64,000 bases of DNA from Ixodes scapularis. Lineage: Eukaryota; Arthropoda; Arachnida; Ixodida; Ixodidae. Location: assembly GCF_016920785.2 (NCBI RefSeq), contig NW_024609836.1, positions 7,992,406 through 8,056,405 of the forward strand, in the 5' to 3' direction. Below, in pieces: positions 30,460 to 41,489 of this stretch (position 1 is the stretch's first letter; each line of letters begins with the position of its first letter). The notes beneath the pieces were generated by a model. The model made no database searches, was not told where the DNA came from, and was given only the letters and a program-made list of their open reading frames with translations. Position numbers and translations under genes: made by a program.

Positions 30460-33050
30460 GTGTTTTCATCTCAAATCGGGCAGGCTAAAAGGTTATAATT
30501 ATAATGCAATTAAATGCAAAGGTGCAAGTGACCTGGACAAGAATGACGAAAGTAATCCCCGGAAAAGGGGAACAAGAGGGACAAAGGTCGCTCACCAGTC
30601 ACCTATAGCTGTGTTTGGAGATTTATGTTTGTCCTTTGTCCCTCTTGTTCCCCTTCTCCAGGGATCACTTTCGTCAGGCTAAAAGGGTCGAATTTTTAAT
30701 TTTCACGAAAAAAATTTGTTTTGGGGGCATTTCTCAAATGAAGGAGGGCGCAAACCGCATGTTCCCCAGATTTTTTGTTCTCGAGTTACGAGCCGTAGAA
30801 GCCGCAGTGACAGAAACTAGTAATTTGGCCTGCCGTCGCAGGTCGCGTGTTTGACACCCTCTGCTGGCGCTAGAATTTTTTCTACACCCTTTGAACTTTT
30901 TTCCCGCATTCAATAGGTATTATAAAGATACCTTGACGCATTCAAATATTTTTAGGAATTTGATTGTTTTCTATAAAACATGTCAAACTCGTCACTCCCG
31001 TCGCTTTTTGGTCAACTTTGACAGGTCATTACTTTAAATTTTCTTTCTTTGGCTCTACAGAAAGCACAAAGAAAGCCCATTATAAATATAATAATATCAT
31101 TACGATCTGTAGACTAGCCGTTCCGCTACCTTCACGTAAACGTTGTAAGAAATAACAAATGTTGAAAGTATGAGGTCGATTTTCTCAAAAAACTCATTTT
31201 CGTAAATTTTTATTTTTTAAATTCTTTTAGACCTATTAATCGACTACAAGAAAAAACAGTCTAGAAATGTAATATTTTGGTTGTATGTCCTCTGTTCGAG
31301 CCGCAATCGCGTGAAATGTGTGAACATTGGTTATTTTTCACAACGCTTGCGTGAAGGTAGCAGAGCGGCTACTCAGCAGATCATAATGATATTACTACAT
31401 CTATACTAGGCATGCTTAGGGCTTTCTATAGAGCTAAAGAAATAAAATGTACCTTAAGTACAGACAAAGAAATGATGTCTCAAAGTTGACCAAAAATCGA
31501 CCTGAGTGACGAGTTTGACATTTTTTTTAGAAAATAGTCAAATTATTAGAAATATTTGAATACATCAAGGTATCTTTATAGTATTTATTAAATGAGGGGG
31601 AAAATTTAAAAAGGTGTAGAAAAAACACTAGCGCCAGGAGAGGGTGTCAAACACGCGATCGGCGACGACAGGCAAAAACACTAGTTTCTGCCACTGCGAC
31701 TTCTAGGGCTCGTAATTCGAGAACGAAAAATCTGGGAAACATGCGGTTTGCGCCTTCCTTCATTTGAAAGATGCCCCCAAAACACATATTTTTTTCGTGA
31801 AAATTAAAAATTGGACCGTTTTAGACTGCCCGATTTGAGATGAAACCTCCCTACGGGCAGGCTGAAAGGGTCCAGTTTTTAATTTTCACGAAAAAAATAT
31901 GTGTTTTGGGGGCATCTTTCAAATGAAGGAAGGCGCAAACCGCATGTTCCCCAGATTTTTCGTTCTCGAGTTACGAGCCGTAGAAGTCGCAGTGGCAGAA
32001 ACTAGTGTTTTTGCCTGTCGTCGCCGATCGCGTGTTTGACACCCTCTTTTGGCGCTAGTGTTTTTTCTACACCTTTTTAAATTTTCCCCCTCATTTAATA
32101 AATACTATAAAGATACCTTGATGTATTCAAATATTTCTAATAGTTTGACTATTTTCTAAAAAAAATGTCAAACTCGTCACTCAGGTCGATTTTTGGTCAA
32201 CTTTGAGACATCATTTCTTTGTCTGTACTTAAGGTACATTTTATTTCTTTAGCTCTATAGAAAGCCCTAAGCATGCCTAGTATAGATGTAGTAATATCAT
32301 TATGATCTGCTGAGTAGTCGCTCTGCTACCTTCACGCAAGCGTTGTGAAAAATAACCAATGTTTACACATTTCACGTGATTGCGGCTCAAATAAAGGACA
32401 TAAAAACAAAATCCTACATTTTTAGACTGTTTTTTCCTATAGTCGACTAATATGTCTAAAAGAATTTAAAAAATAAAAATTTACGAAAATGAGTTTTTTG
32501 AGAAAATCGACCTCAAACTTTCAACATTTGTTATTTCTTACAACGTTTACGTGAAGGTAGCGGAACGGCTAGTCGACAGATTGTAATGATATTATTATAT
32601 CTATAATGGACTTGCTTTGGGCTTTCGGTAGAGCCAGAGAAAGAAATTTACCTTAAGTACAGACAAAGTAATGACCTGTCAAAGTTGACCAAAAAGCGAC
32701 CGGAGTGACGAGTTTGACATGTGTTTTAGAAAACAACCGAATTCCTAAAAATATTTGAATACGTCAAGGTATCTTTATAATACCTATTGAATGCGGGAAA
32801 AAAGTTCAAAGGGTGTAGAAAATCTCTAGCGCCAGCAGAGGGTGTCAAACACGCGACCTGCGACGGCAGGCCAAATTACTAGTTTCTGCTACTGCGACTT
32901 CTATGGCTCGTAACTCGAGAACAAAAAATCTGGGAAACATGCGGTTTGCGCCCTCCTTCATTTGAGAAATACCCCCAAAACATATATTTTTTTCGTGAAA
33001 ATTAAAAATTAGGCCCTTTTAGCCTGCCCAATTTGAAATGAAAACACCCA
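30457..33050. mobile_element. Giant palindrome: two P1 elements arm to arm
   Basis: Ends TGGGTGTTTTCATCTCAAAT / ATTTGAAATGAAAACACCCA are inverted. The axis is near 31853, between GATGAAACCTCCC and GGGCAGGCTGAAAGG, and the roughly 1.2-kb arms match closely. Each arm is itself a weaker palindrome (axes near 31265 and 32440), giving four related half-units. The left arm carries a small extra insert (30490-30680). No coding capacity was found. A third, older copy is at 15180-17145. Confidence 0.85.
30490..30680. mobile_element. Hairpin insert in the left arm of the giant palindrome
   Basis: Arms GACGAAAGTAATCCCCGG.. GGGGAACAAGAGGGACAAAGG and CCTTTGTCCCTCTTGTTCCCC..GGGATCACTTTCGTC are complementary. 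CAGGCTAAAAGG flanks it on both sides (30481 and 30676), and the segment is absent from the right arm. Confidence 0.7.
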
Positions 33051-33855
33051 GGGTGTTTCAGAAAACTCAGGCCCAATCGCTCCTGCGAAAACTACACATC
33101 GCAACAAAAAAAAGGCTTGTTTCGTTTTGGTCCTGGGCCCAGGGCCCATTTTGGAAAATTATTAAAGTCCGAGATAATTAAGTTGTTAATTATATTTGCG
33201 TAATTAACTTTTTAATATTGTGTTTAAGGGCATGGTTTCAATTAGAAAATTGCTCAGCATCGTCGAAAAACACTAAATCAACGATATGCAGAACGATAGA
33301 AGGCGGGCGAAGCATTTGACCATTTTACGGCTTTCTGAAAAAAACACACAAATTCGACGGGTTTTTAAGTTTCGGTTTGCTATCGGAGCGCATCTGGGCC
33401 CCGGCGGCACCGCGCCCCGTGGAGAGATAGTGCAACCAGCCTCTGCTGCGCTGTCATCGCGCGACGCAGCAGAGGCTGGCACTATCTTTTTAAGGGGCCC
33501 GGTGCCGCCGGGGCCCAGATGCGCTCCGATAGCAAACCGAAAATTAAAAACCCGTCGAATTTGTGCGTTTTTTTCAGAAAGCCGTAAAATGCTTCGCCCG
33601 CCTTCTATCGTTCTGCAATTTGTTGATTTAGTGTTTTTCGACGATGCTGAGCAATTTTCTAATTGAGACCATGCCCTTCAACACAATATTATAAAAGTTA
33701 ATTACGCAAATATAATTAACAACTTAATTATCTCGGACTTTAATAATTTTCCAAAATGGGTGTCTGGCCCAAGACCAAAACGACACAAGTCTTTTTTCGT
33801 TGCGATGAGTAGTTTTTTCAGGAGCGATTTGGCCTGAGTTCTCTGAAACACCCTG
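33049..33855. mobile_element. 807-bp palindromic element, CAGGGTGTTTCAGA ends
   Basis: Nearly the whole element folds back on itself. Ends CAGGGTGTTTCAGA / TCTCTGAAACACCCTG flank arms of about 390 bp, with a central hairpin (GCCTCTGCTGCG / CGCAGCAGAGGC). TA follows the right end; the left end abuts the previous palindrome, so the target duplication is not seen there. The CAGGGTGT ends with TA suggest Tc1/mariner-type mobilisation. Confidence 0.85.
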
Positions 33856-33880
33856 TATATATATATATATATATATATAT
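33856..33880. repeat. (TA)n microsatellite
   Basis: Short TA run at the right end of the palindrome. Confidence 0.9.
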
Positions 33881-34649
33881 CCGACATTTGCGTGTCACGT
33901 CCCGCTCTGGGGGAGTGCTTTCCCTTTAGCTCTCAGGTGCGCTGCGGCGAAGCAAGATGAGCAAAATCGCGATGCTTGTGGTTGTCGCTTCACTGCAGTA
34001 CAAAAAGAGGGCGGTGAGAACCGCACTCAACAAAGCTGACTTACCCGCCAGAGCAGACGACGAACATAAGGGATATCGCGAAAATTCCGAGTACTGTCAG
34101 TGTTTGACACTGACAGAGAGATCAGATATGTTGGTACGCTATTTCTTAAAATTCGCACAAGCCTACCGCAGCGATCCGAACGTGTAGCGGGGCCTGAACC
34201 ATTATGTTTACAATGTTTATAAAGTGAAATCAAGTTTTTGGCGCATGGTTTGCGCAAACTCCTCATATTTCGGCGAAATGTAGCAGGAAATAGCAGGGTA
34301 AGCCTTCGGCGCAGTTTGAAGCATATGGCGCAGCGGTCACATCACTGTTAATTCTAACGAAACAGTAAAAGAAAAGTTAGATTAACATACAAAACGTCGT
34401 GTTTATACGACTCAACATCTTTTGCTTTACCTCAGATCGATCTATTTTACCTGAATGGAAAGGTTATCAGTCTGGTACGTCGTCTAAAATACCCGTGATT
34501 GGTACACCTTTGCGTCGCAGTATTAAAAGGTGAATCCTAGTCGTACTCTTGAGCTTAGGAATCAATTACAGTGCATAAAATCATGGGATAGGCAGCTCCT
34601 CGTCATATATATTGTGAAATCTAGTCTACGAGATACATTTCCCAATATA
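33881..34649. other. No gene recognised
   Basis: Includes a 76-codon frame (33957-34187) starting MSKIAMLVVVASLQYKKRAV without a recognised domain; the opposite strand is also open. A chance frame is likely. Confidence 0.35.
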
Positions 34650-35969
34650 CCGGGTGTTCATTTTTAATTCGAACAGATTTATTTCCAAAAATCCGTAAAA
34701 GATGCACTCACACGGTTTGTGTAGGTGAGTTATACGGCCAGGGGGACATATTATAGGGGGCTAATCGTAATGATAAGTTGGCTAATTAATTAAAATTCGT
34801 TAATTAACTTTTATTTAGAATTAACGGTTAACAAAGCGAGGGGCACTTTATTTGCGTGTCGTAGGAAATTAAAATATGCTGATTTTGACACTAAACTTAT
34901 TGCTTATAAAAGTTTTATTAGGCCTGCGCTCGAATATGCTAGTTCAGTATGGTGCCCTTTCACACTAAACGGTATTAACAAGCTTGAAAGTATCCAAAAG
35001 TTAGCTGCTCGGTTTATTTTTAATGATTATCGTAGAGAAGCATCGTCCACCGAATTAGTTATTAGAGCGAAGCTTCAACCGTTGCAAATGAGAGCGAAAA
35101 TTGATAGATTAAAATCGTTGTTCAATATTCTTAATGGCACTCTTCATGTTCAAAGCTCTAACTATATACAACCATTATCGACCGGGTCCTCACGTCTAAA
35201 CCACACAAGAGCGTTAAAACAATACAGGTTCAAAAACGACTGTTTTAGATATTCTTTCTTCCCTCGGGCAATTGAAGAATGGAACGAGCTACCAAATGAT
35301 GTCGTCGTTAACACAACTGTTGCTAATTTTGTATCTGCTCTTGCATTCATACTTAATTGAGTTTTCATTTATAAATCTGCATCTTGTATACATGTTTTGT
35401 ACCCACTCCTACCATGGCTCCTTGACTGGAGCCAGTAGTATTCCTAAATAAATAAATAAATAAATGAAATAGACATATGGTTCCAAATAGAAACTTGCAC
35501 AGCATCACCGAAAACCACTAAATCAGTCATTTTCAGAAAGACTTTGAGCGCGTGAGAAGCGTAGTAGTGTACTAAAGTTACGACTCGTGGAGCAGGTGCA
35601 CGGCTGGGGCTAGATAAGAGACGGAAAAATCGCGCGGGCGCCTTACCGCAACCGCTAGCTTTGTACCTGCTCCACGAGTGGCAACTTTAGTGCACTACTA
35701 CGCGTCTCAAGCGCTCAAAGTCTTTCTGAAGATGACTGATTTAGTGCTTTTCGATGACGCTGAGCAAGTTTCTAATTGGAACCATATGTCTATTTCCATC
35801 AATTAAAAAGATAATGATCGAATTTTAGTTAATTAGCCAACTGATCGTTACGATTAGCCCCCTATAATATGTCCCCCTGGCCGTATAACTCACCTCCACA
35901 AGCAGCATACGTGTAACTTTCACGGCTTTTTTAAAAATAAATCTCTTTGAATTAAGAATGAACACCCGG
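34650..35969. mobile_element. Palindromic element (P2) with TA duplication, split by a LINE
   Basis: Ends CCGGGTGTTCATT / AATGAACACCCGG are flanked by TA on both sides. Arms share GTTATACGGCCAGGGGGACA, TATTATAGGGGGCTAATCGT and TAGACATATGGTTCCAA, and a centre with GCTCCACGAG / CTCGTGGAGC. Sequence near 35480-35530 resembles 33235-33290 of the neighbouring element (GGTTTCAATTAGAAA-like, GCTCAGCATC.TCGAAAA.CACTAAATCA), so the two families are related. Confidence 0.85.
34819..35463 (+). mobile_element. 5'-truncated LINE 3' end with (AAAT)n tail
   Basis: Frames read KYADFDTKLIAYKSFIRPAL then EYASSVWCPF, KLAARFIFNDYRR, and the C-terminus FRYSFFPRAIEEWNELPNDV, ending at 35360. This is the thumb and tail of the same broad LINE type as 15652-16941. 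The tail is AAATAAATAAAT. It lies inside the left arm of the P2 palindrome. Confidence 0.8.
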
Positions 35970-36235
35970 TATACGATCACGCAACTGAGCTAAAAGCAAT
36001 GATATTTTCAAAATGTCAAGAAAGCTTTAGGACAAGCCCTTGCAGTCTACGTTTTATGAAAACACTGAGCGGAAATCACAACGCCTGAATTATCCTGACC
36101 CAAAACTGTTTACAATCAGCACCGTGCTACAGGCGAATAGCCATGCAGAAAAGAGTGACCAAAATTCTTCACTTTATAACGTATACAAACCTTCGCACTC
36201 AGATCGAATCTGTCCGAAAATAGCGCGTACCCAAG
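35970..36235. other. No gene recognised
   Basis: Short spacer with no feature. Confidence 0.4.
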
Positions 36236-36419
36236 TGCAGTGGCGTCACTATAGGGTCAGTGGCACCCGGGTGGTAGCCCTCCGCTCCCCCCCCCCCCCC
36301 CCCTCCCCGCTCTCGCGTGCCTTCGCGACACCCCCCTGAGCGCTGCACCCGGGGCAATCTGCCCCCCCCCCCCCCCCGCCCCCCCTTTCACCCCCCCTGC
36401 CCCTTTGTTACGTCACTGC
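36236..36419. mobile_element. Small element with GCAGTG ends and poly-C interior
   Basis: GCAGTGGCGTCAC on the left and GTTACGTCACTGC on the right are imperfect inverted repeats. Between them lie C15 (about 36289) and C17 (about 36361) tracts. It is non-coding. Confidence 0.55.
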
Positions 36420-36640
36420 CCAAAAGTGGACATTTTCGGCATAGCTTGGCGTTTGAGGCTTGTTTTTGTATCTTGACAAAAAAAAAAAAAAATGCTGGTC
36501 AATTCAATTTGCAAATAAGCATGAGCCTTGCTAATCTGTAAGTAGTCGGTTTTATGGCGCGTTCACACTGCAGCGGATTCGCAAACGCTAAGCGGATCCG
36601 CGCGTTCTCAACCGCAAAGCGATCAGGATCGAGCGGTTGG
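36420..36640. other. No gene recognised
   Basis: A13 tract at 36479 and a GCGTTCACACTGCAGCGGAT segment (36559), whose inverted partner was not found. Confidence 0.35.
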
Positions 36641-36790
36641 AGCGCGTTTTTGCCATAGAGTTATTATAATGTACGCTAGAGGTTCAACTGGCGCTATTGT
36701 CTATGCGACTTCCGGGAGGCAAATTAAAGCAGACAGCAATTAGTCTACTTTTGCGGTGCTCCTGTGCATTCCCATGGGAAAACTCGCGTG
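36641..36790 (+). repeat. Family R1, partial copy 2
   Basis: GCGGTTGGAGCGCGTTTTTGCC then GTTATTATAATGTACGCTAG, inverted relative to 37780-37860. The pair forms the arms of a 1.2-kb inverted structure (36630-37865). Confidence 0.6.
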
Positions 36791-37429
36791 AATTGTGTCT
36801 CTTCGCCGGAAAATGACACGAATAACTTTTGTTATTTCGGTGGTACCGGATAGTATGCACCTTTATTAATATTGTGAAAGTGTAATTGCTTTAGTCACAG
36901 CATTTTTCTTTACCACTGAACGATGTTAAACTTCGCTATATTTCAGGCCCAAACCTATGTTCAATGGCAGGTACGTAAAAGTGAGCGACGATTCTAAGCA
37001 AAACAACAATCGAAAGGAATGTAAAGTGCGTTCAAGTTTCACTAGCCTTCCGGTGGCGCTTATATATTGCTAATATGCCCGTTCTCTCGCTATACGAAAA
37101 TGACTCCGTCGTGCATCTTTACAATCTGTTAAAAGTATGTGGGCTACGAAAGGTGTCGTTTTATTATTTCCTATGTCGGGCAGTTTTATTCGGGCACCTG
37201 TCCTCTGGCTTCTCCCTATTTGTAAAAATTTGGAGCGTGCGGGTGATGATTTGAACCTGCAGAACACGCACCTTCGCACATATTCGGGAGCAGTAAGAAT
37301 AAAGCAGTACTTATTTATTGCAAACCTGACTATATTACGTGGCTTTCAATTTATTTTTGATCGTCTGCATGCACAAGGAGTTACTTATCCAGTGTTACTG
37401 CGTAGTACTTGCCGTCTCTCTTGGTTTTC
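36791..37429. other. No gene recognised (interior of the R1 inverted structure)
   Basis: Contains a plus frame 37137-37499 without a domain. No splice-bounded exon was seen. Confidence 0.4.
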
Positions 37430-37865
37430 CACATGTCCTTCGTTCGTTTGGCACGTATATCCCCCATGCTGGAAAGCATCGACGCCGTATTCGCGCTAAC
37501 AGTGTCCGACAGTGCACATAAATACACGTAAGAAGCGGTTTTAGCGCCGTTTTTCGTCCACGAATTTCAAATAAAAACACTCTAACTGACCAATTATTTC
37601 GTCTGCGTGACTGAGAAATGTTCCAAGCTACCTAGAGCGCACGAATTGTTCGTGGTATTTGCTGTTATAATCGAGCGCAGAGGAAAAACACACTCGCTTT
37701 TTCCCATAGAAATGCATTACCAGAAGTCAATTTCGGACTGGTTGCTGTCTGCTTCAATTTGCAGCAGCACACTAGCGCCAGTTGAACCTCTAGCGTACAT
37801 TATAATAACTCTATGGTTTTTGCCAACCGCTCCGGGACCGATTTCTTCCAACCGCTTTGACGAAC
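37430..37865 (-). repeat. Family R1, copy 3 (longest)
   Basis: Reverse match to 5862-6103 over the whole of that copy, and to 36641-36760 at its outer edge. Confidence 0.6.
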
Positions 37866-38406
37866 CGCAAAGCGGCAACCAATCACAACGCGACGCTGAC
37901 GTCAAGTCAGTGGCTTTCGAAACAAAATGGCACCTGTTGCCGGTGAGGCGTCCAAGGCGCTGTAGTCCTAGCGTTACAGCAGGACAAAAAGAGGACATCG
38001 AATGCAAACGACATTGCTGACGACACAAAAACCACGTAGAAGATCGGGGCGAGGACCATGGGCGACAACGTTCAAAAGGATTTCGGCAAATTCTGTACGG
38101 AAGACCTTATACGCTGGCGTTCTTGTTGATAGACACTCTGCTTCGTTGTGTACGCGGAAATGGGCGAAAGAATTGATGCCGTGGACTTAAGTTGCTCGGT
38201 TGGCCTGCACCACTGTGGAGCCCAGAGGTAATGTACAGTGTACTTTTAGACACACCACCAGTGTTGTTTTTTTATTGGTAGAACAAGAGCCTTTCCGTAG
38301 ACTTGGGCAAAAAACTTTTTTTTAAACTGAAGATTAAATACATTTAATAAAAGTGTAAACAAATTACCAGAGCCCTCAGCAATAAATATAGGTATTAAAT
38401 TTGGAC
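37866..38406. other. No gene recognised; CCAAT/CRE-like upstream context
   Basis: AACCAATCACAACGCGACGC then TGACGTCA(A)G precedes AAAATGGCACCTGTTGCCGG (37926), which looks like a promoter and start but reads only 12 codons before a stop. Possibly a first exon fragment or a relic. Confidence 0.3.
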
Positions 38407-38560
38407 AGCAAACCGTTGCCATGCTCCGCGTACCGCACTACCGGAGCCTTTGAAGCATGCATGCGTGCGCCCGCGGTCACGGTACCACCCGGGCGCGCGC
38501 TTAAAAGCATGCTTCAAAGGCTCCGCTAGTACGGTACGCGGAGCACGGCAACGGTTTGCT
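38407..38560. mobile_element. 154-bp palindromic MITE
   Basis: AGCAAACCGTTGCCATGCTC .. GGAGCCTTTGAAGCATGC faces GCATGCTTCAAAGGCTCC .. GAGCACGGCAACGGTTTGCT. Arms are about 60 bp with a GC-rich loop. No clear target duplication. Confidence 0.8.
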
Positions 38561-39835
38561 AAAGGTCCCTATTGCCTCCAAGATTTTGTCGGCATAAACT
38601 TTGTTGACTTACAAAGCGTTGTTACAAACAATGTTGAAGACGAGTTTTGGGGGACACCCAAAGAATGCGAGTCGCTAAAGTAGTTTCGAAATGTACTCAC
38701 CACCTTTTCGGGACAAGTTACATAATCCGTGTGAGTACGTATAAAAACGTGTTCGGCAGTGACTCTTTTGTCTGTTGCCGAACAAATTGCATGCCACAAT
38801 GTATCGGGCTCGCGACACAGGTTGCTTTCTTCAATGAAAATGTTTGTCATGTTTAAATGACTTTTTTTTTTTTTTTACAAGCATTTGGTAAACATTAAAT
38901 GTTATGTACCGTAGCTGCACGACTCTCCTTTTAATCAATTTATGAAAATTACCTTTCTCGCCCATATATAATGTTTTAATTCGTTCGAGAACTAAAGTGC
39001 ATGGATACTCAGATTGTTTGGGAATGCATCGTTTTTTCCCAAAACAAGCGTCTGTCTGACGCTGTCACTAGCATATGATATAGCGCACGTGCTCGGATCT
39101 GCTCAAATAAGCTTTAAAGTTGCTATTCTATGTTGTTCCACCTGCGAGTAGCCGCATCAACCAGGCGGATCGTTTCCGTTATCCTGCCTCTTTATAGGAT
39201 TAACAGGTCTTTGTTAGCTTCCTTTCGTTTTTCTTTCTATGAACTTTCCGTTATAAAATTTGAGTTTGATAAGTGCGACACGTGTAGTAACTTTTCTTAA
39301 AAGTCTCATTAGATTAAGTTCAATAGCATAGTGATACGATTATTTATAGTTTACGCCCAAATAGTACTCGGGAAAACACAAGGCACATAAAACCTCTTTG
39401 AAATATACTACCTGCTTTTGAAATAAATTGCTTCATGGTCAGTGTCATTGCCTCTGTTTCAGAGCAAGAAACGCGCTCGCTCTTGGCTGTCGTTTGTGTC
39501 TTCTCTTTTTGTTTTACGTTCGTCTCGGGTTTTATAATGTCTAACTTGAACGAGCTCACTGGCCTTAGTTATTACGCTTTTATGCAAGCAGTGCGTGCAG
39601 AGAGGAATAACTGCACGCCTTCTATATTATAATAACTAGGCGATTACGCATTTTAAGCAATATTTTCAGCCAACGTTAAGAATCATTTCATGGCACGTGT
39701 CCATTAGGATGGAGAAGGCACGCAGGCAGTCAAGAGATACGGTTGGACTGAAGCAGTGAAACGAATATAGGTTTCATTCCTTACCTTGCAGTTCCGTAGG
39801 ACTCACTGTCAGAGAAGTCAATTGCTAAAGTGTAG
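38561..39835. other. No gene recognised
   Basis: AT-rich, with small opposed frames only. Confidence 0.4.
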
Positions 39836-39840
39836 GGGGC

Positions 39841-40018
39841 TGTTAAGCGCTGAGTAATCAGGAGTCGCTTACGGAAAGCACAACGAGTAGCTTTACTCTG
39901 CGATCGTGATGGCGGCGTGACCGAATGTCCCTGCATGCGCAGGCACGTACACTGTCTGATGTCGCAGAAGAAGACGAGGCGCGTCTTCTTCTTTTTCTAT
40001 GTTATGCCGGACATCACA
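39841..40018 (-). repeat. Gypsy 3' LTR (178 bp)
   Basis: Starts and ends with the TG..CA dinucleotides. It differs from the other LTR at two positions by my count (near 39999 and 40015). Confidence 0.93.
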
Positions 40019-40028
40019 CCTCCCCCCA

Positions 40029-41489
40029 CTAGACGTCATGTCCATATCTTTGAGGTGGTCGCCGGTCTCGGGAACTTCTTCGAGTGCCTGAAGTGTCAGG
40101 CTCTGCCGGCGGCACAACAGGAAGCGATTCCTCGGGAATAGCAGTTGTGCTGTTGTCCCTGATGGTTGTCGCGGGTTGCGGAGCCAGGTCATCACGGCTG
40201 TTAATGTCCCATGCGGGTGCCACAGCTGTCTGTGGAGGTTGACTATGCGATGCCACTCTTCGCGGCCGTATGTGGTTGGTGTGCCGGCGAATTGAACCTT
40301 GCTCTACCCGAATCATCCAAGAGCGATGTCCCAGCTGACGTTCGATCACTCCCGGTATCCACTTTTTACCGTCTGGAAATGTTTTAACCCACACTGCTTG
40401 GCCTACATTCAGCTTGCGTGGGTTTGTAAAGGTGGCAGTGCTTTCAGGTGTCTCGGGGCTGAACGTCTTTAGTCGCTCGAGAGCAGACGGAAGTTCTCTC
40501 CCAAAAAACATCCAAGCAGGTGTCTTTCCTGTTGCCACATGGATTGTTGTATGTTATTTGAATAAAAATCTGGCAACCACACAATTCAGATCTTCTCTTC
40601 CTCTTTTAGCTAGTGCCATTTTCAGCTCTTGAACCATGCGTTCAGCCTGGCCGTTAGTTGCTGGATGGTATGGCGCGCTTGTGATCGATATTACACCGTT
40701 AATCCGGTAGAAGGTCTTGATGTCGTCGGACACAAAAGCTGTGCCGTTGTCCGAAACCACCTTCCGGGCAACGCCGAAAGTTGTGAAGATAGCCCTCAAT
40801 TGTCTAATGACGGCAGCCGACGTCATGTTTCGCATCACTCGAACTTCCACCCATTTAGTGTACGCGTCCACGACCACCAGAAAAACTTGGACTTCAACTG
40901 GACCCGCAAAGTCCACGTGAATAGTATCCCAAGGGTGGGAGGGTCTGTGCCAGACTGGCATGGGCTCCTTCGGTGGTGTCTTGCGGTGGGTCTGGCAGGC
41001 AGTGCATTCTGCGACGAATGACTTTATGTCTGCGTCGACACCGGGTCACCAGAAGTAGCTCCGTGCGCATATCTTCATTGCTATAATTCCACGGTGCCCC
41101 GCGTGAATCAACGTCAACGCGTCCGTCCTCAGCCGCGTGGGGATCACAATGCGTGCCCCCCATGTCACACAATTTCGGTGTGTCGACAGTTCTGCCGCCT
41201 TTTTTGTGTAAGGTGCGAACTCTGGTGATTTGAGTCGATGAAGAGTGCCCTTTTGAATTGCTCCTAACACTTCAACCAGCACAGTGTCCTTTGCTGTCGC
41301 CTCTGCTACCTGTTGCGCTGACAGAGGAGGCCGTGACAATCCTTCAAACATCAAGATGTCGCCAGGTGGATTCAATTCGTCTTCTGTGTGTGTGGTAACG
41401 GAAGCCGACTGAGAGCGTCTGCGTTCTGGTGACGATTTCCTGGCCTGTATTTCAGGTCGTAGTGGTAGGCTGCCAGTTTCACGCACCAT
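40029..41489 (-). pseudogene. Gypsy integrase, with in-frame stops
   Basis: The N-terminal HHCC zinc-binding region (LIHAGHRGIIAMKICARSYF .. AECTACQT) is followed by the DD35E core: IHVDFAG, VSDNGTAFVSDD and NGQAERMVQELK. A C-terminal region opens with TGKTPAWMFFGRELPSALER and ends at 40029 in a basic, Pro-rich tail. The coding line is interrupted by TGA at about 41046 (after SYFW) and TAA at 40554 (after FLFK), with frame retained across both. The first part (41380-41489) is in a shifted frame from RNase H. Integrase inserts the cDNA; this copy cannot make it. Confidence 0.85.

Noticed and set aside
29939..30682. 247-codon plus-strand frame
   Set aside because: It runs across the PLE A block, the terminal repeat, a TA microsatellite and the next palindrome. 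No coherent protein results.
37210..37275. Possible tRNA-like segment (GATTTGAACCTGCA)
   Set aside because: No acceptor-stem pairing or full cloverleaf could be built around it.
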